Shown here piece by piece: positions 34,745 through 43,374 of a stretch of DNA of 64,000 nucleotides. Position 1 is the stretch's first letter; each line of letters opens with the position of its first letter. Origin of the DNA: CALAGB01 sp963789565 (GTDB lineage Bacteria; Chloroflexota; Chloroflexia; Thermomicrobiales; Thermomicrobiaceae); assembly GCA_963789565.1 (NCBI GenBank), contig CAWBKX010000002.1:310001-374000 (forward strand), in the 5' to 3' direction. Position numbers and translations under genes: made by a program. The notes under the pieces were generated by a model. That model was not told the origin of the DNA, did no database searches, and worked only from the letters and a program-made list of their open reading frames with translations.

Positions 34745-35431
34745 ATGCTCATGACGATTGAGGAGAACTATCGTCGAGTGCTCGAACAAGTTCGTCAGGC
34801 CGAGTGTCGGGCGAGTCGGCCTGAGGGCTCCGTAACGATCATCGGCGTCTCGAAGACTGTCGGACGCGACGCGGTCGATCGTGCCTATGGCGCCGGGCTG
34901 CGACACTTCGGAGAAAATCGGGTTCAAGACGCGCTGGAAAAGTTCGACCCTCCCCTCCCCTCTGACGCTCACCTGCATCTGATCGGGTATCTCCAGACCA
35001 ACAAGGCTCGCGACGCGGTGTCGCTCTTCGAGTCGATCCATTCGGTCGATCGGACCAGTATCGTGGAAGCCGTTGAGAAGCGGGCTGCACAGGCTGACAA
35101 GCGGCTGCGCGTACTGATCCAGGTCAACGTGGCTGAGGAGGATCAGAAACACGGCTGCAGCATGGAGGACGCAGAAGCGCTCGTTCTGGCAGCGAACTCA
35201 TGCGAACATCTCAACGTTCGCGGACTGATGACGATCGCTCCGCTCGTCGCAACGCCTGAAGATGCCCGTCCAGTCTTTCGCGGGCTCCGAGAACTGCGGG
35301 ACCGAATACAGACGGCCCACCCCGACATCGATCTGAGCGAACTTTCAATGGGTATGACGAATGATTACCAAGTTGCGATTGAAGAAGGCTCGACGCTCGT
35401 TCGTATTGGTCGTGCTGTTTTCGTTGAGTGA
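34745..35431 (+). CDS. YggS/PROSC-family pyridoxal phosphate homeostasis protein
   Basis: A 228-residue alanine-racemase-fold protein that binds pyridoxal 5'-phosphate and buffers its cellular level. The PLP lysine is in IIGVSKTVG. FGENRVQDALEK, LIGYLQTNK, the QVNVAEEDQKHG loop and LSMGMTNDYQVAIEEGSTLVRIG-like C terminus are all characteristic. The start ATG 34745 has AAAGG six bases upstream. It lies nine bases after pgeF. Confidence 0.93.
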   Translation: MLMTIEENYRRVLEQVRQAECRASRPEGSVTIIGVSKTVGRDAVDRAYGAGLRHFGENRVQDALEKFDPPLPSDAHLHLIGYLQTNKARDAVSLFESIHSVDRTSIVEAVEKRAAQADKRLRVLIQVNVAEEDQKHGCSMEDAEALVLAANSCEHLNVRGLMTIAPLVATPEDARPVFRGLRELRDRIQTAHPDIDLSELSMGMTNDYQVAIEEGSTLVRIGRAVFVE

Positions 35432-35491
35432 AATCTCCTGGGATATGTCATCTGATTTTCTTTTCCATCCTGTTGTGATTGGCCCAAACAC

Positions 35492-36355
35492 GTGCGTTTG
35501 ACCTGTTTTGGGAGCGGCAGCAACGGTAACTCGCTCCTCGTTCAGAGTGGCCCGACCGCGATCCTCCTCGATTCCGGCGTACCAATCCGTACGCTTCGCG
35601 CTGCATTGCGTCAGGCCGGTGTCGCTGATGGTGGACTAGACGCCATTCTCATCTCACACGAACACTCCGACCACATTCGTTCCGCGACACAGATCGCCAA
35701 ATATCACCCTGTCCCCTACTTCGGGACCGACGGGACGCGCCGAGCTCTGGAGCGGTCGCTCCGCTGCGAGTGGAAGTCGATCTCCGATGGTCTCAGCTTT
35801 TCGATTGGGTCGCTGGAGATTACCCCTGTCGCCGTGTCGCACGACGCCAACGAGCCGGTCGGCTTTGTCATCACGGACAGCGCGACAAAGGTCGCGATCT
35901 TCACCGACCTGGGTGAACCAAGTTCGAATATCTCAGACGCCATCCGGGGAGCGTCACTGATCGTGCTGGAGTCGAACTATGACGAGGTGATGCTTCAAAA
36001 CGGACCGTATCCGACGCACCTCAAACACCGCATTCGCGGACCGCTTGGCCACCTCGCGAACGACGTCTGCGCCACGCTTCTCGCCGATAACGTCGACGAT
36101 CGCACCGGAGACGTTTGGCTGGCGCATCTGTCAGACAAGAACAATCTGCCGCGAATTGCTCGAGCGACGTCTGAGGCAAGCCTGCGTTCTTCGCGGCGGC
36201 AGATCAGGATCTCCACCTTGCCGCGCTATGGCGCGTCGATGACGTGGGATTCAGACGAGGTCGAGAACCGACCTCGTCAGCAGAGTCTGTTTGGTGACGC
36301 GTTGGAATCGGTGAAACAGCTCACAGGGCTGTTCGGAAACGAGGAGACCGACTAG
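35492..36355 (+). CDS. WalJ/YycJ-type metallo-beta-lactamase-fold hydrolase
   Basis: A 287-residue MBL-fold protein. It has CFGSGSNGNSLLV at the N terminus, the zinc motif SHEHSDH (HxHxDH), a VSHDANEPVGF segment and the family's LESNYDEVMLQNGPYP and HLSDKNNLP stretches. WalJ/YycJ proteins are 5'-3' exonuclease-like or cell-wall-linked hydrolases, often near the WalKR system, which is not visible here. The GTG start follows a 60-base gap after the PLP protein. It converges with the ABC exporter gene, sharing the palindromic stop CTAG. Confidence 0.9.
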   Translation: MRLTCFGSGSNGNSLLVQSGPTAILLDSGVPIRTLRAALRQAGVADGGLDAILISHEHSDHIRSATQIAKYHPVPYFGTDGTRRALERSLRCEWKSISDGLSFSIGSLEITPVAVSHDANEPVGFVITDSATKVAIFTDLGEPSSNISDAIRGASLIVLESNYDEVMLQNGPYPTHLKHRIRGPLGHLANDVCATLLADNVDDRTGDVWLAHLSDKNNLPRIARATSEASLRSSRRQIRISTLPRYGASMTWDSDEVENRPRQQSLFGDALESVKQLTGLFGNEETD

Positions 36356-38169
36356 TCGTCGGCCACATTCTGCAGCTCCTGCGCGCGGAACTGCATGGTG
36401 TAGAGGTTGAAGTACGCTCCGCGGCGGCTGAGCAACTCATCGTGAGTACCGGACTCGATGACTCGCCCCTGATCCATCACCACGACTTTGGAGACTGTTT
36501 TGATCGTCGACAACCGATGGGCGATGATGAACGACGTCCGACCTCGCAGCAACGTTCTCAACGCTTCCTGGATCAACAGTTCGGTTTCGGTGTCGACGCT
36601 CGAAGTGGCTTCGTCGAGCACAATAATGCGCGGGTTCGACAGGAGCGCTCGTGCGAATGAGATCAACTGGCGTTGTCCAACGGAGAGCGTCGCGCCGCGC
36701 TCGTGCACCTCAGTGTTGTATTTGTCCGGCAGTTTGTCGATAAACCCGTGCGCGCCAACCGCCTTGGCCGCGTCCATGACCTGATCCATCGTCGCGTCGG
36801 GGCGTCCGTAGGCGATATTCTCGCGCACTGTGCCAGCAAACAGGAAGGTATCCTGCAATACGATGCCAAATTGCGACCGCAGCGAAGCCTGAGTTACATC
36901 ACGAACGTCATGGCCGTCGACCCGAATGGACCCACTCCAAATGTCGTAGAAACGTGACAGCAGGTTGATCATAGACGACTTGCCCGCCCCGGTTTCACCA
37001 ACGAAGGCGACCGACTCCCCGGGATTGATATGCAACGTGATGCCGTGCAGCACCTCGGTAGACTCATAGCCGAAGACGACATTGTCGTAGTCGACCGCGC
37101 CTTCGACGCGAGGCAGTTCGATGGCACCCGGGGCGTCGACGATCTCCGGCTCAACGTCCTCGAGCCCGAAGATGCGCTCTCCCGCAACCATGGCGGCCTG
37201 CATGGTGTTGTAACGCTGGCTCAGGTCTCGAATTGGCTCGTAGAAGCGAGAGATGTACGCAACGAAGGTGAAGAGCTCGCCGATGGTGAAGGCTGCCCCT
37301 CCGAGGATTATCCGTCCACCGATGAAGAGGACAAGACCGGTCGCGACCGCCTCGATTACCTGAACAATCGGGAACAGGATCGCGGAAAGCTTGGCCGCCG
37401 TAACGCTGGCGTCGAGGTTGTCACCGTTGATTTGCCGAAAACGCTGCATGTTGCGCATCTCGCGTGAGAACGCCTGCACTACACGTACACCAGCGATGCT
37501 CTCCGCCAAGTTCGCGTTGACGCGCGCGATGGTGATTCGCATGCTTCGGTAAGCCGCGACAGCATGTTTGCGCCACCAGATCATGGTGATAGCCATCACC
37601 GGCATCACGGCGAACGTCAGCAACGCCAGCTTGGCGTTGGTGACTAACATGACAACGATGATTCCGACCAAAATGGCGAAGTCCGCCATAATGCCGACGA
37701 GACCGTCGGAGAACAAGTCGTTGATCACGCTGACATCGTTTTGCAGTCGCGACATGATCGAACCGACGCCGCGCTGATCGATATAGTGGATGCTCAGGCG
37801 CTGCAGGTGTCGAAACAGAGACGAGCGCATGTCAAGCACCACACGCTGACCGATCCAGGAAGTGAAATAGGTCTGCCCGTAATAGGAGAAGAACCGGATC
37901 ACGATCGAGACGATCAACACCGGGATCAGGATGTTGAGAGCCGGCATCCCAGTTCGTCCGAACAACGTTCTACCGGACGACGAGATTACGACGTCGAGCC
38001 CCAGACCAAAGAGGAACGGCAGCGCCAGATCAGATACCGCCGTCGAGATCATAAGGAACGCCGTTAGGACTAGTTCCTTGCGGTACGGCAACGCCTGGCG
38101 CGCCAGCCGTCGAGCGATGCGGCTGTCGTAAGCCTTTCCAAGAATGTCATCTGGATTCGCGTATTGCAT
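36352..38169 (-). CDS. ABC exporter half-transporter with degenerate signature motif
   Basis: A 605-residue fused membrane/ATPase half-transporter (type IV ABC exporter). Six membrane helices in residues 25-320 are followed by the ATPase: Walker A GETGAGKSS, Q-loop VLQDTFLFAG, signature LSVGQ in place of LSGGQ, and Walker B IIVLDEATSS with the catalytic Glu intact. The H-loop IIAHRLST is normal. Together with the upstream half-transporter this fits a heterodimeric exporter with one weakened ATP site. Separated from its partner by 15 bases. Substrate (drug, lipid or peptide) unknown. Confidence 0.92.
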   Translation of the reverse strand: MQYANPDDILGKAYDSRIARRLARQALPYRKELVLTAFLMISTAVSDLALPFLFGLGLDVVISSSGRTLFGRTGMPALNILIPVLIVSIVIRFFSYYGQTYFTSWIGQRVVLDMRSSLFRHLQRLSIHYIDQRGVGSIMSRLQNDVSVINDLFSDGLVGIMADFAILVGIIVVMLVTNAKLALLTFAVMPVMAITMIWWRKHAVAAYRSMRITIARVNANLAESIAGVRVVQAFSREMRNMQRFRQINGDNLDASVTAAKLSAILFPIVQVIEAVATGLVLFIGGRIILGGAAFTIGELFTFVAYISRFYEPIRDLSQRYNTMQAAMVAGERIFGLEDVEPEIVDAPGAIELPRVEGAVDYDNVVFGYESTEVLHGITLHINPGESVAFVGETGAGKSSMINLLSRFYDIWSGSIRVDGHDVRDVTQASLRSQFGIVLQDTFLFAGTVRENIAYGRPDATMDQVMDAAKAVGAHGFIDKLPDKYNTEVHERGATLSVGQRQLISFARALLSNPRIIVLDEATSSVDTETELLIQEALRTLLRGRTSFIIAHRLSTIKTVSKVVVMDQGRVIESGTHDELLSRRGAYFNLYTMQFRAQELQNVADD

Positions 38170-38184
38170 GAACCCCCACGATGT

Positions 38185-39936
38185 CTAGTCCGCGACTGCC
38201 GCGAACTCTTCCTGATCCTTGAGCTGAAGTTCGTAGATGCGAGCGTAGGCCCCCTCGTAACTGAGGAGTTTGCGGTGCGAGCCTCGCTCGACGATGCGCC
38301 CCCGGTCGAGGACGAGAATTTCGTCCGCGTTTTTGAGTGACAGGAGCCGGTGGGCGATCACAAACGTCGTTCGCCCCTCCATCGCCCCTTGCAGCGCCTG
38401 CTGAATCTCGAATTCCGTCTCGGTATCGACGCTCGATGTGGCGTCATCCAGGATCAGAATCTTCGGATTCATGACCAGCGCTCTGGCGATTGCCACGCGC
38501 TGCTTCTGACCGCCGGAGAGAGAGACGCCGCGTTCGCCAACGACGGTATCGTAGCCGTCCGGCAAAGACGCGATGTAGTCGTGGATTCGTGCGGCTTTGG
38601 CGGCGGCAATGATAGCTTCCTCAGTTGCTTCCGGCCTGCCGTAGGCGATGTTCTCGCCGATGGTGTCGGAGAAGAGGAATGTGTCCTGCAGCACCATGCC
38701 AATTTCTCGGCGCAAGTCCTCCAGCGATAGTTCCCGGACGTCGACATCGTCAACCATCACGGTCCCATCCGAAACGTCGTAGAAGCGCGGAATGAGCGAC
38801 GTAATGGTGCTTTTGCCCGATCCTGTTCCGCCGATGAGGGCGACTCGTTTGCCGGGCTCTACGGTGAAGGTGATATCTGACAATGCGTCCTCGGTCATGT
38901 CCATATAGCGGAAGCTCACGTTCTGGAACTCGACGCGACCGTCGATCCGCTCGGGCTTGACCGGATTCTCGGGGTTCTGAATCTTCGGCTTCGTATCCAG
39001 AACTTCGAAGATTCGCTCTCCGGATGCGATTGCGCGTGCCATGCTGTTCACAACCCACCCCAACATGCGAATCGATGGGGCGAGCATCGACAGGTAGAGG
39101 TAGAACGCAGTTAGCCGGCCGATCGACAGATCGCCCTGTATGACCTGGCGACCGCCGTACCACAGGATCAAGACGATACCGGCACTGGAAAGCAACGTCA
39201 TCAGCGGGAAATAGAATGAATATTGCTTGATGGCGGCCATATTCGTGTCGAATAGGCCGCGGAGTTCACCATCGAACTTGCGCTCTTCGTCGTCTTCACG
39301 GGCAAACGCACGCACGACACGCGCGCCGGCCAGGTTCTCCTGCAGCACGTTGGTCATGACACCGAACTGCTGCTGCACTGCCAGGAATTTGGGACGGATG
39401 CTGCGTCCGAAGTAGATCGCAGCCCCAATAAGAACCGGCATGACGCTAAGGGAAAGTGCCGCCAACTTCCAGTCAGTTGTAAAGAGAATGACCGAAATGA
39501 CGATCAGCATACCGACAGATTGCACAACGGAACGCAGCGACATCATCATGAAGCGACGAATCGAGTTGACGTCTTCGGTGGCGCGCGACATAAGTTGTCC
39601 GGTGTGCGCTCGATCGAAGAAACTGAACGAGAGCACCTCCATGTGCCGGTACAGATCGTTGCGGACGTCATAGGAAACGCGCTCAGCAAGCCATTGGAAG
39701 ATATAGCTGCGCACATAGGTGAAGATGCCGAGGAACGCGCCGACGAGCACGACAGCAATCGATCCGACGGCCACTACCCGATGATTTGGAGTTACAAGAC
39801 CACTGTCAATGACGTATTCCACCAACCGCGGCGTGAGCAACTGCATGCCCGTCGCGATCGCGAGCGCAATGTAGCCAAAGATGACCCTGCGCTTGTAAGG
39901 ACGTAGATATCCCAGTATTCGAATCAGAATCCGCAC
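38185..39936 (-). CDS. ABC exporter half-transporter with degenerate Walker B
   Basis: About 583 residues: six membrane helices, then an ATPase with Walker A GGTGSGKST, canonical LSGGQKQR, and Walker B ILILDDATSS in which the catalytic Glu is replaced by Asp. This is the complementary half to its downstream neighbour, as in BmrCD/TM287-288-type heterodimers. The GTG at 39936 (VRILIRILGYLRPYK) is preceded by TAGGAG at 5 bases and is preferred to an ATG at 39957. Promoter and palindrome lie just upstream. Confidence 0.92.
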   Translation of the reverse strand: MRILIRILGYLRPYKRRVIFGYIALAIATGMQLLTPRLVEYVIDSGLVTPNHRVVAVGSIAVVLVGAFLGIFTYVRSYIFQWLAERVSYDVRNDLYRHMEVLSFSFFDRAHTGQLMSRATEDVNSIRRFMMMSLRSVVQSVGMLIVISVILFTTDWKLAALSLSVMPVLIGAAIYFGRSIRPKFLAVQQQFGVMTNVLQENLAGARVVRAFAREDDEERKFDGELRGLFDTNMAAIKQYSFYFPLMTLLSSAGIVLILWYGGRQVIQGDLSIGRLTAFYLYLSMLAPSIRMLGWVVNSMARAIASGERIFEVLDTKPKIQNPENPVKPERIDGRVEFQNVSFRYMDMTEDALSDITFTVEPGKRVALIGGTGSGKSTITSLIPRFYDVSDGTVMVDDVDVRELSLEDLRREIGMVLQDTFLFSDTIGENIAYGRPEATEEAIIAAAKAARIHDYIASLPDGYDTVVGERGVSLSGGQKQRVAIARALVMNPKILILDDATSSVDTETEFEIQQALQGAMEGRTTFVIAHRLLSLKNADEILVLDRGRIVERGSHRKLLSYEGAYARIYELQLKDQEEFAAVAD

Positions 39937-39966
39937 AAACGCTCCTAACGCCCTCATCCCGGAGTG

Positions 39967-39997
39967 ATCAGGGAACTATATCATGTAATTCCCTGAT
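39967..39997 (-). promoter_or_regulatory. Inverted repeat over the exporter promoter
   Basis: ATCAGGGAA (39967-39975) and TTCCCTGAT (39989-39997) form a perfect 9-bp inverted repeat with a 13-base spacer. Inside it, on the minus strand, is an extended -10, TGATATAGT (-10 hexamer at 39975-39980). The predicted start site falls in the left arm. This is the expected geometry for a repressor operator of the ABC exporter. Confidence 0.65.
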
Positions 39998-40086
39998 TGA
40001 ATGCACTATTCCGGGTCTGGCGCGGGGCCAAATTCGTCCCAGCAGAGTGCAGTACCGAAAGAAATCTTCCCTTACTGAAATCCTTG

Positions 40087-40115
40087 TTGACCGCAAAGTG
40101 CAGGCCGCGTAGAAT
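40087..40115 (+). promoter_or_regulatory. Promoter of the HTH protein gene
   Basis: TTGACC (40087-40092), a 17-base spacer and TAGAAT (40110-40115), about 58 bases before the GTG start. It points away from the exporter promoter. Confidence 0.75.
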
Positions 40116-40173
40116 AGGTACGTACAGTCGATGGGATGGGGATCGGCGTGTCGCTTGCGGAGAGGGTGTAGCC

Positions 40174-40704
40174 GTGGATGTCGAAAAGTTGAACTATCAG
40201 GAAACGATCGATAACGCGCTGCGCCTTATTTACACGCAGCACCATCGTCTGATGACTCGGCTGTTTCCGGATGCCGTACAACCGTTGACCATTGAGCAAT
40301 TGCGCTCTGGTCCATTGGGCAGCGACTTGGGTCGCCTGGCTGCATTGGCACGCGGTGAAGTCCGCGAAGCCAAGGAGCGCGTCGTTGAGGCGATCGATTC
40401 CGTGCAGCAGATTCTTTTCTGGCCTCCAGGTGCCGAAGATTACACTGTTCCAAGAAGCTTCTGGGAGACGGAACTGGGTCGCATGCTATCGATGGCCAAA
40501 TTCCGCGCGTACGAGCCGGCCGAACTGGTCAGCATTGGCAACGCGGCACAGCAGCTCGGCGTCACGCGCCCGACCATCTACCGTTGGATGGACGATCGCA
40601 CGCTCGGTTATGTGCGAGATGAGATGTCCGGGCGCACATTCGTCGTGCGACGGGATGTCGAGAACCTGCGGCAGGATGTCGGCGAGACGGTGGCCGAGGC
40701 CTAG
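40174..40704 (+). CDS. Protein with C-terminal MerR/excisionase-type HTH
   Basis: A 176-residue protein. Residues 1-115 are mostly helical and unrecognised (EQLRSGPLGSDLGRLAALAR, EAKERVVEAIDSVQQILFWP). Residues 117-168 form a winged helix-turn-helix of the excisionase/MerR kind: IGNAAQQLGVTRPTIYRWMD, then a YVRDEMSGRTFVVRRDVENL wing. GTG at 40174 with GGAGAGGG eight bases upstream was chosen. It is transcribed divergently from the ABC exporter and is a candidate regulator of it or of itself. A strong terminator follows. Confidence 0.8.
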   Translation: MDVEKLNYQETIDNALRLIYTQHHRLMTRLFPDAVQPLTIEQLRSGPLGSDLGRLAALARGEVREAKERVVEAIDSVQQILFWPPGAEDYTVPRSFWETELGRMLSMAKFRAYEPAELVSIGNAAQQLGVTRPTIYRWMDDRTLGYVRDEMSGRTFVVRRDVENLRQDVGETVAEA

Positions 40705-40737
40705 TCTGCGTAAACACCGCCCACAACTTGAACGACC

Positions 40738-40767
40738 ACGACCGGCCAAATTGGCCGGTCGTTTTTT
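40738..40767 (+). terminator. Intrinsic terminator after the HTH gene
   Basis: ACGACCGGCCA, loop AAT, TGGCCGGTCGT: a perfect 11-bp stem followed by five further T. It sits between convergent genes and the hairpin may also serve the CBS protein gene. Confidence 0.92.
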
Positions 40768-40799
40768 GGTCCGCATTGGCAATCGGCGATGCCGCGCGC

Positions 40800-41294
40800 T
40801 TACTCTTCGTCAGGATGAGTGCGGACGTACAAGTCTTCGTCAGCCACCATCAGCCGGACGATATCGGCCCGAGAGACAATCCCTAACAATGTGCGATCAG
40901 AATCGACGACCGGCAACGCATTGAGCCGCTTGTCGTACATGATCGTCGCCGCCTGCTGCACGCTTGTATCCCCGGTAATCGTGACAGCCGGTTTGGTCAT
41001 GAGATCCGCTGCCGTCGTTGCCAAAATGCGACGAAGCTGCTCAGGGTCTCCCGAACCAGGAATCCGGAAATAGGCATCGAGGAACGGAACATACATCGGC
41101 GCATCGTACTGCGATTCGCGCGCGATCATATCGAAGTCCGTCAGCATGCCCACAACTCGCCCATCATGCACCACCGGAAGACTGCTCACGCCGTTCTCCC
41201 ACATCAAGCGAGCCACTTCTGTGACCTCGGTGCTTGGGTCGATCGAGATCACATCTTCAGTCATAATCAATGACACGCGCGAGTCGATTGCCAT
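40800..41294 (-). CDS. Tandem CBS-domain protein
   Basis: A 164-residue protein consisting of a CBS pair. Each CBS unit is visible: DVISIDPSTEVTEVARLMWENGVSSLPVV with GRVVGMLTDFDMI, and AVTITGDTSVQQAATIMYDKRLNALPVV with LLGIVSRADIVRLM. About 40 residues lie between. CBS pairs bind adenine nucleotides and act as energy or ligand sensors; partner unknown. It ends the convergent pair with the HTH gene and lies ten bases downstream of the NAD(P)HX repair gene. Confidence 0.92.
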   Translation of the reverse strand: MAIDSRVSLIMTEDVISIDPSTEVTEVARLMWENGVSSLPVVHDGRVVGMLTDFDMIARESQYDAPMYVPFLDAYFRIPGSGDPEQLRRILATTAADLMTKPAVTITGDTSVQQAATIMYDKRLNALPVVDSDRTLLGIVSRADIVRLMVADEDLYVRTHPDEE

Positions 41295-41303
41295 CCGAGC
41301 TAC

Positions 41304-42899
41304 CTACCAGCTTCTGTCGTAAAGCGAACGAACCGCCCACGGGAGAGTTTCAATGACGTCCCCGGCGACGAGACTGAGCGTTCCCATGCCGGCCACCGCC
41401 CGTTCTGAGGCCAACGCGCCAATGTAGACGCCCGCCATAGCAGCATCTCGAGCCGAGAGTCCCTGCGCGAGTAGCCCCGCGATTGTGCCAGCAAGTACGT
41501 CGCCAGTACCGGCCGAAGCCAGAGCCGGTTCGGAATTCGGCCCGATCGCGAGCGGTTGTCCCGGTGCTGCGACGACAGGGTGCGCATGCTTCAGAACGAC
41601 AACCTGCCCGAACCTCTCCGCAGCCTCTCGGGCCGCTTTCCAGGGATCGGCTGTGATTTCATCGACGGATTTGCCCGTCAATCGAGACAACTCGCCGGGA
41701 TGTGGCGTAAGGACGAGCTCAGTGCCCTTGAGCGACGTCTCCCAACCGTCCTGTTTGGCGAGCCAGTTGAGCCCATCGGCATCTACGACCGCCTTGCCGG
41801 AAAATCGCTCGCTGTCTCCGGCCGCGGTTGTCGGAGCGCTGAACCCAATCGATTTGGCGGATGATCGCATGCCAAACAACCCGGCCAGGAATTCTGGAAC
41901 CGGGTCATCGAGCCCCAGCCCCGGACCGACTAACATCGCGGCGTAATTCGGGAGTGTTTCGTGCACCAGCGACGCCATTCGCTCGCCCGCTCCGCCAAAC
42001 TCCGCCTCCGGCAGGGGCAAGAAGGTCACTTCACGAACGGCAGAAGAGATCGGCGCGACCAACGAACGCGGCACCGCGAGGCAGACTAGTCCGGCTCCCG
42101 CTCGGGCGGCGGCCTCGGCCGCCATTCGCGGAGCTCCGAAGTAATTCGGCGCGCCTCCGACGACCATCAGCCACCCGACTTGATGCTTGTGTGTGTCTTG
42201 GCGACGGCGCGGCATCAGGCGCCGAACCGCGACGCCGTCAATCAGCGTGACGTCCGTTTTGCTCGCAACGGGAGCGCTCACGCCGATGTCCGTCACTTTG
42301 ATGGTGCCTGCATGGCGCAAAGCCGGAGCCTTATACAGACCAATCTTGGGCAAACCGAACGACACGGTGACATCTGCGTTGAACGCGTTAATGGATGCGT
42401 CACCTGTGTCAGAGTCGACACCGGAGGGCACGTCGACCGCCCAGAGCGGCGTCCCGCGGTCGATGCGCGCCTGTTGGGCGAGTTTGAACACCTCCGCGAC
42501 TTCGTCTGGGAGATCGGCCCTTCCGCCGACGCCAAACACGGCATCGACGACCAGATCCGCTGCGGCGATCGCCTGCGGCAGTTCCTTCGAGGTCAACGTT
42601 TCGATTCGGTCGGCCGACTCGTCGGTTGGGAGGTCGCCGGCGGTGTCACGGTGAAACGTCCACGCCTGGCAGGTCCACCCTTCGGTGGCGAGGATCGACG
42701 CCACTACCAGTCCGTCGCCGCCGTTGTTGCCAGGTCCGATCAGAAAGACGGCATTGCCGGTATCGCCCCACCGTTCGTCCTGAACAAGGCGAGCGAAGCT
42801 CTCGGCGGCGGCTCGTATCAACTCTCGTTCCGATAGTCCGGCTTTGGCCGCCCGCTCTTCCGCGGCGCGTACCTCCTCGACGGTGCACAGCTTGGTCAC
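41304..42899 (-). CDS. nnr: Bifunctional NAD(P)H-hydrate epimerase/dehydratase
   Basis: About 531 residues combining both NAD(P)HX repair activities. The N-terminal YjeF_N epimerase has IGPGNNGGDGLVVA and VDAVFGVGGRADLP. The C-terminal ribokinase-like ADP-dependent dehydratase has GPGLGLDDP, VLTPHPGELSRLTG and ASAGTGDVLAGTIAGLLAQG. The GTG at 42899 (VTKLCTVEEVRAAE) has AGGGAG six bases upstream. An in-frame ATG at 42944 overlaps acpS and adds unrelated residues. The acpS neighbour directly upstream is the standard arrangement. Confidence 0.93.
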   Translation of the reverse strand: MTKLCTVEEVRAAEERAAKAGLSERELIRAAAESFARLVQDERWGDTGNAVFLIGPGNNGGDGLVVASILATEGWTCQAWTFHRDTAGDLPTDESADRIETLTSKELPQAIAAADLVVDAVFGVGGRADLPDEVAEVFKLAQQARIDRGTPLWAVDVPSGVDSDTGDASINAFNADVTVSFGLPKIGLYKAPALRHAGTIKVTDIGVSAPVASKTDVTLIDGVAVRRLMPRRRQDTHKHQVGWLMVVGGAPNYFGAPRMAAEAAARAGAGLVCLAVPRSLVAPISSAVREVTFLPLPEAEFGGAGERMASLVHETLPNYAAMLVGPGLGLDDPVPEFLAGLFGMRSSAKSIGFSAPTTAAGDSERFSGKAVVDADGLNWLAKQDGWETSLKGTELVLTPHPGELSRLTGKSVDEITADPWKAAREAAERFGQVVVLKHAHPVVAAPGQPLAIGPNSEPALASAGTGDVLAGTIAGLLAQGLSARDAAMAGVYIGALASERAVAGMGTLSLVAGDVIETLPWAVRSLYDRSW

Positions 42900-42912
42900 C
42901 GGTTGCTCCCTC

Positions 42913-43374
42913 TCAGTTCGAAGTCGGAAATTTGGTCGCCACAACCATGGCGATCGATTCGGTGCGTGAATGGGTCAGTGACACGGCAAAGTGAGTGAAC
43001 CCAAGGTGGCGGGCTCGACGGGCGGCGGTTTCATGCAGGACGATGATTGGCTTGCCTCGGCGGTTGGAAACGACTTCGATGTCTCGCCAGCGGATGCCAC
43101 GAACACCGGTGCCGAGCGCCTTCATAACCGCTTCTTTTGCGGCGAAACGTGCGGCGAGCTCGGCCGGTCGTGTCCGGTATCGTTCCGCCTCACGTTCCGT
43201 GTAGATTCGCTTGAGGAAGCGCTCTCCGAATCGGTCGAGCGCCCTTTTGATTCGATCGATCTCGATTGCGTCTACGCCAACTTCGACTGGCCCGGCAGCT
43301 TCCGGATCCCAGATGGGGACGTACTCAGCGTCCGACCGCGGCGTAGATGAATCCAAGATCTCCGATCTCCTCAC
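42913..43374 (-). CDS. acpS: Holo-[acyl-carrier-protein] synthase
   Basis: An AcpS-type phosphopantetheinyl transferase that activates acyl carrier protein using coenzyme A. It has VGVDAIEIDRIKRALDRFG (Mg-binding Asp), LKRIYTEREAERY and RFAAKEAVMKALGTG. The core is about 120 residues. The 153-residue form given here has a 30-residue N-terminal extension because the only good start is GTG 43374, which overlaps ugd by 50 bases. A TTG at 43356 behind GGAG is a possible shorter start. Confidence 0.9.
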   Translation of the reverse strand: MRRSEILDSSTPRSDAEYVPIWDPEAAGPVEVGVDAIEIDRIKRALDRFGERFLKRIYTEREAERYRTRPAELAARFAAKEAVMKALGTGVRGIRWRDIEVVSNRRGKPIIVLHETAARRARHLGFTHFAVSLTHSRTESIAMVVATKFPTSN

